DNA from: CAZWCE01 sp964632505
GTDB lineage: Bacteria; Planctomycetota; Planctomycetia; Pirellulales; Thermoguttaceae
NCBI GenBank assembly: GCA_964632505.1
Contig: CAZWCE010000006.1
Coordinates: 1 to 64,000 of the forward strand
Length of the DNA: 64,000 nt
Direction: 5' to 3'
Shown here in pieces: positions 1-7,963 of the stretch. The notes under the pieces are model-generated. The model was not told where the DNA came from. It did no database searches and saw only the letters and a program-made list of their open reading frames with translations. Position numbers and translations under genes: made by a program. How positions within the stretch are numbered: the stretch's first letter is position 1; each line of letters begins with the position of its first letter.

Positions 1-1038
1 ACTCGACTCGGAAAAAGTCGAAACAGGAAGATGTACCTCAAGAAACCGTATAAGCGATAATCATTGCTGTGAAGTCTTGAGGCCAACTCCGAAAATCGTC
101 TTTTTGAAAGGTGCTCATAAGGCTTTTTTGTTGGGTAAATGATACGGCGGCTATGGCACATGTTTTTTAGAGTTGTTCTCGCTGGATTGCCGTCGAAAAC
201 GGCTATTCCAACGATGCCCACGGCTTTGAGTGAGGGTCACCTCAATAATATAGAGCGTCGCATCTATCGTGAACCCCGGGCGACCGGCGAAAGCCCGGCC
301 TCAGGGGCGTCACTGCATGAACCAAGGGGCCACTATTGATGCGAACATACAATAATCAGCTTTGAGAGATCGTAAACGACTAATTGCTCCATTCTTTTCC
401 GCCTTGCTAACACATTCAATTTCTTGAGGTGGCCATCTATCTTTTATCCATGAGGAGTTCGTCGCCAACTAGCCATCCCAGTGCTGTGATCCCGATCGGC
501 ATGCCCGGTAGGTGAAGATTCCGCTGTTTTTCAAGGGAGGCAAGTCGATCGTCTCGGCGTTACCATGGCGATCGACAAGAAGCACAGGACCGTTTTCGAT
601 TCGCTCCGTTCGGCTGTGGAAATAAACGAGATCCGCACGAGACTGCTGGAAGATTTCTTGGAAATGCCCGATCCGCCCAAGATGGAAGATGTGCCAGAGG
701 TCTTTCAAAAGATTGGTCTCCAGGCCATCTCGACGTGATCTGGATCAAGCGAAGCTGATACCGCGTGGGAAGTCGAAAGATGTAGCGACGATGCTCAAGG
801 CGGTTTATGCCGTGGAAGAACGCGAGGCGGCGAACCCCCAAAAACTCCGGAAGCGGAGGTGGAGGAGGTGACGCCAGAAGCAACGTCTACATGAGTTGTG
901 TGGTCTGACCCCTAGGAGGCAGCCACCGCCATTGCTTCAGCCAAGATCAAACCTGAAGACCAATGTGCGCATAAAACCGGACACTACCGTATATGCTTTT
1001 TATCGAAAATATCTTTACATTTCACTGGATGCGCTATC
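1..1038. other. Intergenic region without a convincing gene
   Basis: No open frame here has a recognisable family, a good ribosome binding site or a sensible length. Short frames around 469-883 lie on both strands and overlap one another. The plus-strand reading at about 689-871 has a weak look of a transposase C-terminal fragment, but nothing decisive. The region contains one copy of the dispersed repeat (237-348). It may be a decayed stretch at the edge of the polysaccharide locus. Confidence 0.5.
237..348 (+). repeat. Dispersed ~110-nt repeat, copy A
   Basis: This stretch matches the copies at 43396-43508 (same strand) and about 2205-2322 (opposite strand). Shared blocks include GAGCGTCGCATC, GTGAACCCCGGGCG, GAAAGCCCGGCC, GGGGCGTCACTGCATGA and a final GCGAACAT. 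CCGGGC and GCCCGG can pair into a short hairpin of which both halves are kept in copies A and C. Read as protein the copies share a frame with EPRA and HEPRGH, but two of the three are interrupted by a stop, so a DNA or RNA element is more likely than a gene. Confidence 0.7.
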
Positions 1039-2013
1039 ATGAAACGTGTTCTGGTAACTGGTGGGTGCGGCTTTCTAGGATCCCATCTTTGTGAGCAATT
1101 GCTTATGGAAGGTCACGACGTTCTTTGCGTGGATAACTATTTCACCGGAAACAAGATGAATGTTGTACATTTGTTTAATAATCCAAGATTTGAATTGATG
1201 CGGCATGACGTCACCTTCCCTTTGTATGTGGAAGTAGACGAAATATATAACCTGGCGTGTCCGGCCTCTCCTATCCATTATCAGCATGATTCCGTGCAAA
1301 CAACGAAGACCAGCGTGCATGGTGCCATCAATATGTTGGGACTAGCCAAGAGAGTCGATGGGAAAATATTTCAGGCATCCACAAGTGAAATATATGGAGA
1401 TCCGCAAGTGCATCCACAGCACGAGGGTTATTGGGGACATGTCAATCCCATCGGGTCACGTTCATGTTATGATGAGGGGAAGCGATGCGCGGAAACATTG
1501 TTTTTCGATTACCACAGACAGCACAATCTTCAAATTAAGGTTATGAGGATTTTCAATACCTACGGTCCCAGGATGCATCCAAACGATGGTCGCGTTGTCT
1601 CCAATTTCATCATTCAAGCCTTGAATGGAGACCCTATCACGATTTATGGGGATGGACAACAAACGCGCTCCTTTTGCTATGTGAGTGATTTGATTCAAGC
1701 GATTATTCTTTTCATGAAGACAGATAAACACATCACAGGTCCAATGAATTGTGGAAATCCCGATGAATTCACGATGCTCGAATTGGCGGAAACCATATTA
1801 GACATTACAAATTCCAACTCGCCGATCGAATTTCATGCTTTACCTCAAGATGATCCGAAGCAGCGACGTCCCGACATCACTTATGCGAAACGTCTATTAG
1901 ACTGGAATCCGAATGTGTCTTTAAAGGAAGGTCTTTCGAAGACAATTGAGTATTTCGACCAATTACTGAAAGGGAAAGGTCCACCTACTTATTATTTCTC
2001 CAAAAAGAATTGA
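1039..2013 (+). CDS. UDP-glucuronate decarboxylase (UDP-xylose synthase family)
   Basis: The 324-residue protein is an extended short-chain dehydrogenase. The NAD-binding GGCGFLG lies at residues 8-14, the STSE stretch at 114-117 carries the acidic residue typical of UDP-xylose synthases, and the catalytic Tyr144 and Lys148 form YDEGK. Long segments such as NLACPASPIHYQ and RIFNTYGPRMHPNDGRVVSN are hallmarks of this family. The enzyme oxidises UDP-glucuronate at C4, decarboxylates it and re-reduces it to UDP-xylose in the cytoplasm. Length is normal. The gene stands alone on its strand, about 2.2 kb before the next plus-strand gene, and is markedly AT-richer than most of the window. Inverted copies of a dispersed repeat lie on both sides. 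The family is certain; the product could be UDP-xylose or, in related enzymes, its 4-keto precursor. Confidence 0.93.
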   Translation: MKRVLVTGGCGFLGSHLCEQLLMEGHDVLCVDNYFTGNKMNVVHLFNNPRFELMRHDVTFPLYVEVDEIYNLACPASPIHYQHDSVQTTKTSVHGAINMLGLAKRVDGKIFQASTSEIYGDPQVHPQHEGYWGHVNPIGSRSCYDEGKRCAETLFFDYHRQHNLQIKVMRIFNTYGPRMHPNDGRVVSNFIIQALNGDPITIYGDGQQTRSFCYVSDLIQAIILFMKTDKHITGPMNCGNPDEFTMLELAETILDITNSNSPIEFHALPQDDPKQRRPDITYAKRLLDWNPNVSLKEGLSKTIEYFDQLLKGKGPPTYYFSKKN

Positions 2014-2639
2014 AGAAAGCCTGAATAAGATAAGAAATGTGCACTGTTGTGAGGTTCGCCTACCACAACCCATCATTCGAAATGTAAGGAGATGACTCGT
2101 CGGGTATTGAAGGAGCGGATCGTTTCGTCCAATACAATTTCGTTGGGGGGATGCCTCCTCCTCCGGCATTGTGTGTCGGAAAAGAAACACGAAGAAAATG
2201 GAAGATATTCATGTTCGCATAAGCAGTGCCCCCTTGGTTCACGCATTGACAGCCGCAGGGCCGGGGTTTCGATGTTCGCTCTGGGTTCACTATTTATGCG
2301 ACTTTCAACTTTCAATAAGATACGTCGTTCGTGATCTCTGCCTGCTATGGGAATCGCCCGGTTTGACGGTCATTTGTTTCCGAGCAGTGCAAGAATTTGA
2401 TCTTTAAGATGTGAACAAAAGCAGTTTTATCAGAGAGATTCTAAGCACCTGGTGTCCGTCACGCCGAGCCCATCCCAAGGTGTTGATCCACGTCGACGTT
2501 CACTTCGCAGTGCACGGCTCCCGTTCGGACTTCGGAGATGCTTCCGTCTCCACTCCAGCGCTGCATTGCGGAACCATACTACAACCGTTACTCTTATTGC
2601 CCTCGGCCCCAAAATGGGATCAGGTCCGCGGGACGTCTA
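2014..2639. other. Intergenic region with repeat copy B
   Basis: Between the decarboxylase and a convergent glycosyltransferase lies about 625 bp with no convincing gene. Overlapping frames on both strands have no recognisable content. Copy B of the dispersed repeat occupies about 2205-2322. Nothing else is seen. Confidence 0.5.
2205..2322 (-). repeat. Dispersed ~110-nt repeat, copy B (diverged)
   Basis: The reverse complement of this stretch aligns with copies A and C: TCTTATTGA near its start, then AGTCGCATAAATAGTGAACC, GAGCGAACATCGAAA, CGTGAACCAAGG and GCGAACATGAAT. It is the most diverged copy, and the hairpin halves CCGGGC/GCCCGG are not preserved. In this copy the reading frame with EPRANIETPAL and REPRGH is open across the whole element. 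Together with copy A in the opposite orientation it brackets the UDP-glucuronate decarboxylase gene. Confidence 0.65.
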
Positions 2640-3752
2640 TCAGAATTTCCTGTAGAGCTGTAAAAGGGAATCTCCGTGCGCTTTTGCTTTCTTGTTGGAA
2701 ATGCGAGCCTGGCGAATTTGTTCTTCTGAAGGCAATTCTCCGTCCAACACTTTCAGCGTCATTTCTTCGAGTTGTTGGGGGTTTCCCTGCTGATATACGA
2801 GGACGCCGTCAGGTCGGCGGACGGAATCGCTGGCAATGACGGGCACGCCCATAAGTAAGCATTCGCGGACACTGACGCTATCGCCATCGGTCATCGTAGG
2901 ACGCAAAAACAACCGGCAGCGTGAAAAGAGAGGTGCGGCGGGCAAGGGAAGCTGTTGAAACATCCAGTGATTTTCCAGCCCAAGCGACTGTCGCAATTCG
3001 AGAATCGTTTTTCGATGGGATTGATCGAGGCAGCCGCTGAGGGCGGTGTAGCAGCCGGCACGCGGATGTGTTTTCAGCACTTTGGCGAGCAGATGGCCCA
3101 GCAATTCAAATTGGTAGATGTGCTTGCCTTCATAAAACGATCCGAAAAAGCCCTGGGAGCCGATGATCGGCGATCGATGTTGAAAAAACTGCTCGACCTC
3201 CTCCGGGTAATCATCAAATCGCATTTCCTGTTCACTTGGAGGCAAGAAAGCGGGCGCATATGTTATCTTTTCCGATTCGAGGCCTAATTCTTCCAAACAC
3301 CATGCACGGATGTTTTCGTTGGTAGCGACAACGAATGATCGTCTTTTGATACACGTTCGAAAAAGATAACGCAACCAAGCAGGTGCGTGAGACTCCTCTT
3401 CTATCAAGCGTTGATTGTGAAATGTAATGATACAAGGACATTTCTTCACAAAACGCGCGACCGCCAAAAGAGCAGTAAGCTGATTGAGTTTGCTGGTGTG
3501 AAGATGGACCGCCTTGCAGGATAACTGAAGAAATCGAAAGAGAAAACGGATGTTGGGTTTCATGGGAACGATTGCGCGGTCAGGATCGTGCTTTCCCTCA
3601 AGATCACAGAACAAGAAGTGTATTTTTTCTTTTTCGAGAAGATCGAGCCACCGTGAGAGGTGCATGGAGACACCACCGTATGGAGGAGGTATTCTCCCGA
3701 TGATCGCGATCCTTTCATGGGGGCGAGACTGATTTTTGTCTCTTCGAAGCAT
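2640..3752 (-). CDS. Glycosyltransferase, family GT4-like (GT-B fold)
   Basis: A 370-residue protein with the layout of GT-B retaining glycosyltransferases. The N-terminal Rossmann half opens with IAIIGRIPPPYGGVSMHLSR (residues 14-33), where the glycine-rich loop PPYGGV binds the acceptor side. The C-terminal half contains RPTMTDGDSVSVRECLLMG followed by VPVIASD, the usual nucleotide-sugar binding region with its conserved glutamate. No transmembrane segment is evident, so it should act on the cytoplasmic face of the membrane, adding a sugar to a lipid-linked glycan. It is convergent with the UDP-glucuronate decarboxylase and divergent from the epimerase gene. Donor and acceptor cannot be told from sequence. 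Family assignment is solid; the precise role is inferred from the polysaccharide context. Confidence 0.85.
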   Translation of the reverse strand: MLRRDKNQSRPHERIAIIGRIPPPYGGVSMHLSRWLDLLEKEKIHFLFCDLEGKHDPDRAIVPMKPNIRFLFRFLQLSCKAVHLHTSKLNQLTALLAVARFVKKCPCIITFHNQRLIEEESHAPAWLRYLFRTCIKRRSFVVATNENIRAWCLEELGLESEKITYAPAFLPPSEQEMRFDDYPEEVEQFFQHRSPIIGSQGFFGSFYEGKHIYQFELLGHLLAKVLKTHPRAGCYTALSGCLDQSHRKTILELRQSLGLENHWMFQQLPLPAAPLFSRCRLFLRPTMTDGDSVSVRECLLMGVPVIASDSVRRPDGVLVYQQGNPQQLEEMTLKVLDGELPSEEQIRQARISNKKAKAHGDSLLQLYRKF

Positions 3753-4278
3753 TGTCTTATCCAGTCTTATCGGGAACCTCTCCCTTTCTTAGAACACGGT
3801 CTCAGTTACCCCAAAAGAAGCAAGACTTTCGGACCAGAGATTGAGGTGGTGTTATCCACAACCAAAAAAAATGGGAGGCCTCCTATTATCGCCATTTTCC
3901 GACCGTCGTATTTCTTGCTTTCCCGAGGCACGCGTTCCCCGCATCCGGAAACGGCGGGACTTCGGACGACATTCTACCCTCATCCAAATCGTGAAAGCAA
4001 GGCCTTCGAAATGGTGCTTCAGAAGACGGAGGGAGAAAAATGCAGGTTCTGAGGAATATGCTTTCCGGCCGACTTAATCGCAAAAATCTCATTTTTTATA
4101 AAAAACTTCATTTTTTTACTTCCTTACTATCTGTGTCGTTTCAAAATGAGCTACCTTTTCAGCAGGAACAATCTTGATATATTATAGAAGATCGATATCT
4201 TTCGGTCGGTTTCGATGCTCTTGTACTTGCGGTGGAAACCAATTTGTGATCGTATGTTCCAGAAAAGAAATAGCTATT
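3753..4278. other. Divergent intergenic region, AT-rich part at 4080-4170
   Basis: No gene is supported between the divergent glycosyltransferase and epimerase genes. The last 200 bp before the epimerase is strongly AT-rich, with runs of T and A, and probably carries promoters, but no well-spaced -35/-10 pair could be assigned with confidence. An in-frame extension upstream of the epimerase start (from 4174) is read by an open frame but has no family similarity. Confidence 0.5.
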
Positions 4279-5220
4279 ATGAAATATCTTATTACAGGAG
4301 GAGCTGGATTCATCGGCTCGAATCTCACCCGATACGTGCTCCAAAAAGGGCATGAAGTGGTGGTGTTGGATAATTTTTCGACCGGCAAACGAGAGAATCT
4401 CGAAGAGATTGAAGATCGCATTACGTTGATCGAAGGAGATCTCCGAGATCGATCGGTGGTCGAAAAGGCGCTCAAGGGTTGTTCGGCTGTTTTTCATCAG
4501 GGAGCGCTGGGATCGGTTCCTCGAAGTGTCGAAGATCCGGTGACAAGCCACGATGTGAACGTGAACGGGACGCTGAACGTGCTCGAATCGGCTCGGTCGG
4601 AAGGGGTTCGGCGGATTGTGTTTGCTGCTTCGAGTTCGGCTTACGGCGATCAACCGGAGTCTCCCAAGCAAGAGTCGATGATTTCTTTGCCCAAGAGCCC
4701 TTACGCCGCGAGCAAGGTGGCCGGCGAAGTATACATGCAGGCCTACGCCGATGCTTATGGAATGGAGACGGTTTGCCTACGGTACTTCAACGTATTCGGT
4801 CCTTGTCAAGACCCTCACGGAGCCTACGCCGCGGTGATTCCGGCCTTTGTGACAAATCTTTTGCGTGGAGAACGCCCGACGGTCTACGGCGATGGGGAGC
4901 AAAGTCGGGATTTCTGTTACATCGATAATGTTTGCAAAGCGAACTGGTTGGCCAGTCAGGCTCCGGCCGATCGGTGCAATGGCCGACCGATGAACATCGC
5001 CTGCCATCGACAAATCTCTCTCAATCAAATACTGGAGCAGCTTCAAGATTTGCTGGGAACGAAAATCGAACCCATCTATACTCACGAGAGGCCCGGCGAC
5101 GTCAAACACTCGCTGGCCGATGTTTCTTTGGCTAAAGAGATGATCGGATACGTCCCGGAAGTATACTTTCAAGAGGGACTGGAACGTGCGATCGATTGGT
5201 ATCGTGAGCACATGAAATAA
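4279..5220 (+). CDS. NAD-dependent UDP-hexose/UDP-HexNAc 4-epimerase
   Basis: A 313-residue extended short-chain dehydrogenase. GGAGFIG at residues 7-13 binds NAD, the catalytic serine is in ASSSAYG (117-123), and Tyr142 and Lys146 form YAASK. The stretch HQGALGSVPRSVEDP at about 73-87 is typical of the WbpP/GalE-like branch that interconverts UDP-GlcNAc/GalNAc or their uronic acids. The open frame reaches back to 4174, but those 35 codons have no family similarity, so the ATG directly before the Rossmann motif was chosen. A 6-dehydrogenase follows after 25 bp on the same strand, so the two probably work in sequence (as in WbpA/WbpP) to supply an epimerised N-acetylhexosaminuronate. Substrate is inferred from the pairing; ordinary UDP-glucose 4-epimerase is the alternative. 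Confidence 0.9.
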   Translation: MKYLITGGAGFIGSNLTRYVLQKGHEVVVLDNFSTGKRENLEEIEDRITLIEGDLRDRSVVEKALKGCSAVFHQGALGSVPRSVEDPVTSHDVNVNGTLNVLESARSEGVRRIVFAASSSAYGDQPESPKQESMISLPKSPYAASKVAGEVYMQAYADAYGMETVCLRYFNVFGPCQDPHGAYAAVIPAFVTNLLRGERPTVYGDGEQSRDFCYIDNVCKANWLASQAPADRCNGRPMNIACHRQISLNQILEQLQDLLGTKIEPIYTHERPGDVKHSLADVSLAKEMIGYVPEVYFQEGLERAIDWYREHMK

Positions 5221-5245
5221 TCATGGATCTATTATCTTGGTTGGA

Positions 5246-6574
5246 ATGATGATGAAAGCGGAACTGGCAAAGAAGATTGACGACAAATCGGCGAAAATCG
5301 GCATCATCGGTCTCGGATACGTTGGACTTCCCTTGATTCGAGCCTTCATCGCGGGGGGGTATTCGGCGATCGGTTACGATGTCGATCAGAAGAAGATCGA
5401 TGCGATCGAAAAGGGAAAAAGCTACATTGGGCATATTCCCGATCAGTGGATTCAAGAATGGGTCCAGAGCGGCAAATTCGAAGCCACTACGGACATGAGC
5501 CGTCTCAGCGAAGCCGATGCCCTGCTCATCTGTGTTCCGACCCCGCTAAGTGAAAGTCGCGATCCCGATCTCTATTACGTCGAAGAGACCTGCCGCGAGA
5601 TCGCCAAAAACTTACGGGCCGGGCAATTGGTTGTCCTGGAAAGCACGACCTATCCTGGCACGACGCGGGATGTGATGCTTCCGATCCTGGAAGAAAGCGG
5701 TTTGAAAACCGGCAAAGATTACTTCCTCGCATACAGTCCCGAGCGGGAAGATCCCGGAAATGTTGATTATACAGCCGATGGGATTCCGAAGCTTGTCGGC
5801 GGGTATGATCCCGATAGTACCGAGCTGGCGACCGCGATGTACCGAAACGCGATTGTCAAAATCGTTCCGGTCTCTTCCTGCGAAGTCGCGGAAGCCGCTA
5901 AGATTGTCGAGAACACCTATCGTTCGGTCAATATCGCCATGGTGAATGAGCTGAAGGTGATTTTCGATCGTTTGGGGATCGATGTCTGGGAAGTGATCGA
6001 TGCCGCCAAGACCAAGCCGTTTGGTTTCCAGGCGTTCTACCCGGGACCCGGACTTGGAGGACATTGCATCCCCATCGATCCTTTCTATCTCAGTTGGGTG
6101 GCCCGACGTTCCGGATTGACCACTCGGTTTATCGAACTGGCGGGGGAGATCAATACAGGGATGCCCAATTTCGTGATTCGCAAAGTCATGGATGCTTTGA
6201 ATGAACGAGGGAAGGCGATCAAGGGAAGCAAGATCTGCGTGCTTGGAGCCGCTTATAAAAAAGATGTCGACGACCCTCGAGAAAGCCCATCTTTCGAACT
6301 GATTCAAAGACTCCTCGCCAAGGGAGCCATCGTTTCCTACAATGACCCGCATATTCCTTCGCTGCCGAAAATGCGGCACTGGCCCGATATTCCCGAGATG
6401 GAGAGCGAAGAACTGACCGAAACGTTCATCGGTGAACAGGACTGCTTGCTCGTTTCGACCGACCATTCCGCTTACGATGCGGAGTATCTGTGCCGACACG
6501 CGAAATTGATCGTCGACACACGCAATCTCATGAGTGGGGTTGTCTCACCGAAAGCCGAGATCGTCAAGGCATAG
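5246..6574 (+). CDS. Nucleotide-sugar 6-dehydrogenase, WbpA/TviB-like
   Basis: About 442 residues with the three-part structure of UDP-sugar dehydrogenases. An N-terminal Rossmann fold has GLGYVGLPL near residues 22-30, a central helix contains the Lys/Asn motif AAKIVENTYR, and a C-terminal fold binds the UDP-sugar. The catalytic cysteine (about residue 274) sits in GPGLGGHCIPIDPFYL, the signature of the branch acting on UDP-GlcNAc, UDP-GalNAc or UDP-ManNAc. It performs two successive NAD-dependent oxidations of C6 to a uronic acid. Three ATG codons in tandem start at 5246; a TTG nine bases earlier is possible but less likely. The gene directly follows the epimerase, supporting a joint route to UDP-HexNAc uronate for the surface polymer. 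The choice of sugar is inference. Confidence 0.92.
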   Translation: MMMKAELAKKIDDKSAKIGIIGLGYVGLPLIRAFIAGGYSAIGYDVDQKKIDAIEKGKSYIGHIPDQWIQEWVQSGKFEATTDMSRLSEADALLICVPTPLSESRDPDLYYVEETCREIAKNLRAGQLVVLESTTYPGTTRDVMLPILEESGLKTGKDYFLAYSPEREDPGNVDYTADGIPKLVGGYDPDSTELATAMYRNAIVKIVPVSSCEVAEAAKIVENTYRSVNIAMVNELKVIFDRLGIDVWEVIDAAKTKPFGFQAFYPGPGLGGHCIPIDPFYLSWVARRSGLTTRFIELAGEINTGMPNFVIRKVMDALNERGKAIKGSKICVLGAAYKKDVDDPRESPSFELIQRLLAKGAIVSYNDPHIPSLPKMRHWPDIPEMESEELTETFIGEQDCLLVSTDHSAYDAEYLCRHAKLIVDTRNLMSGVVSPKAEIVKA

Positions 6575-6607
6575 CTTGCGTACGTCGGTTGTTTCGGTGG
6601 AGAATGA

Positions 6608-7936
6608 TCAGGCAGCTTTGGATTCCTTTGTCGGCAAAGGTCTGATTTCCGGTTCCCCGCTTTCCCTCGGAAGCCTTTTGGGACGTTGATCATTCCACTC
6701 GGGAAAGAATTGGCTGATCATTAAGTCCAGATAATCCAGTGCCAGCACTTCCCTGTCATAGTGGGCAAGCATATACTGCCTTCCGGAGGCCCCCATTTGA
6801 TGCCTCATTTCCGGCGAATCAGCCAAGCAACAGATAGCGTCTGCCATGGCTATCGGATTTTCAGGCTCGATACATACACCCGCATTTGCTTCTTCCAGAA
6901 GATTCTTTGTGTATCCTTCCACCCCTAAAACAATCGGCTTTTCCATCGCTGCTATTTCGAATATCTTCGACGGCAGTACCCTCTTGAACTGATCGCATTT
7001 TTTTAGGTGAACCAATCCGATGTCGAGCGTGGCGAGAATCGCCGGAATTTCATCACGTGGCAAACGACCGGTAAAAATGATATTGTCGAGATCGAATGAG
7101 AGCGTTTTTTCCTGAAGCTCCTTACGGCGTTCACCGTCGCCTACCAGAAGAATCCGAATATCATTTCTTCCTCTTTGTTTCAGAATGCGGGCGGCTTCTA
7201 GGGCACAATCCAGCCCTGAAGCCAAGCCGATCGTTCCTACATACCCACAGATGAAACGGTTGAGGATGCCATACCGCTCCATGATCTTTTGAGAACGAGC
7301 CTGAGGTTGAAACATCTCTCTGTCAACACCGTTTGTGATGATGGAGAGTTTGTTTTCCGGAACTTCCTTGCGATGAAGGAGGTCTTCCCGATACCCTGGA
7401 CCAACCGTCACGAGATGGTCCGCACCCCGATAAAGCCATTTTTCAAGAAGATAGAGGCAAGACATGATCAAGCCGTCTTTCATGGCACCCAATGCAGAAA
7501 TCGAGTCCGGCCAAAGGTCGCGGATTTCGAGAATGAAGGGGACCCGGCGGATTCTTATTCGAGATGCGAATAGCCCTGCCCATCCACAGAAAAATTGCGG
7601 GGAACTCGCAATGATGATATCGGGGCGTCGAAGAAAAAGACTGACGAAGAAGGCCGTCAGCATGTAGCTCAGATGGCTGAATCCTCGGCGTAGAAGGCCC
7701 TTGTTCGCTGCCAGAAGGGTCCAGACGCGCGTCACCCGAACTCCGTCAATCCACTCTTGATGACAGAATCGATTTTTATAGCCGGGGTAAGGAATGCCAT
7801 GCGGGACGTTTGGTGTACATGTGATTACATGTACATGATGTCCCTGTTCAGCCCAGACGCGGCACATTCCTGAAAAACGTGCGGCCGGCGCATTGCCTTC
7901 TGGGGCATAAAAATGCGAAAAAACAAGAATATTCAT
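6608..7936 (-). CDS. Glycosyltransferase, WbuB-type GT4
   Basis: A 442-residue GT-B protein. The start MNILVFSHFYAPEGNAPAAR, the block EIRDLWPDSI (about 139-148) and the C-terminal LPSKIFEIAAMEKPIVLG are characteristic of the WbuB-like GT4 group found in O-antigen and exopolysaccharide clusters, in which FE...E binds the nucleotide sugar. A hydrophobic stretch near residues 90-125 suggests membrane association, as is usual for enzymes acting on undecaprenyl-linked glycans. It lies 27 bp downstream of the heparinase-like gene and is probably cotranscribed with it. The last ~25 residues (Arg/Pro/Glu-rich) are not part of the family core. Family is certain, donor sugar unknown. Confidence 0.9.
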   Translation of the reverse strand: MNILVFSHFYAPEGNAPAARFSGMCRVWAEQGHHVHVITCTPNVPHGIPYPGYKNRFCHQEWIDGVRVTRVWTLLAANKGLLRRGFSHLSYMLTAFFVSLFLRRPDIIIASSPQFFCGWAGLFASRIRIRRVPFILEIRDLWPDSISALGAMKDGLIMSCLYLLEKWLYRGADHLVTVGPGYREDLLHRKEVPENKLSIITNGVDREMFQPQARSQKIMERYGILNRFICGYVGTIGLASGLDCALEAARILKQRGRNDIRILLVGDGERRKELQEKTLSFDLDNIIFTGRLPRDEIPAILATLDIGLVHLKKCDQFKRVLPSKIFEIAAMEKPIVLGVEGYTKNLLEEANAGVCIEPENPIAMADAICCLADSPEMRHQMGASGRQYMLAHYDREVLALDYLDLMISQFFPEWNDQRPKRLPRESGEPEIRPLPTKESKAA

Positions 7937-7963
7937 GGTTCACGGCCTTAAGGTATGGTAATG

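Noticed and set aside
469..708. Minus-strand frame of 79 codons with orderly sequence (VLLVDRHGNAETIDLPPL).
   Set aside because: It overlaps equally open frames on the other strand, has no family match that I recognise and no good ribosome binding site.
689..871. Plus-strand frame reminiscent of an IS256-type transposase C-terminal region (DVATMLKAVYAVEEREAA).
   Set aside because: The similarity is only a vague pattern over ~20 residues, without catalytic residues, terminal inverted repeats or target duplications.
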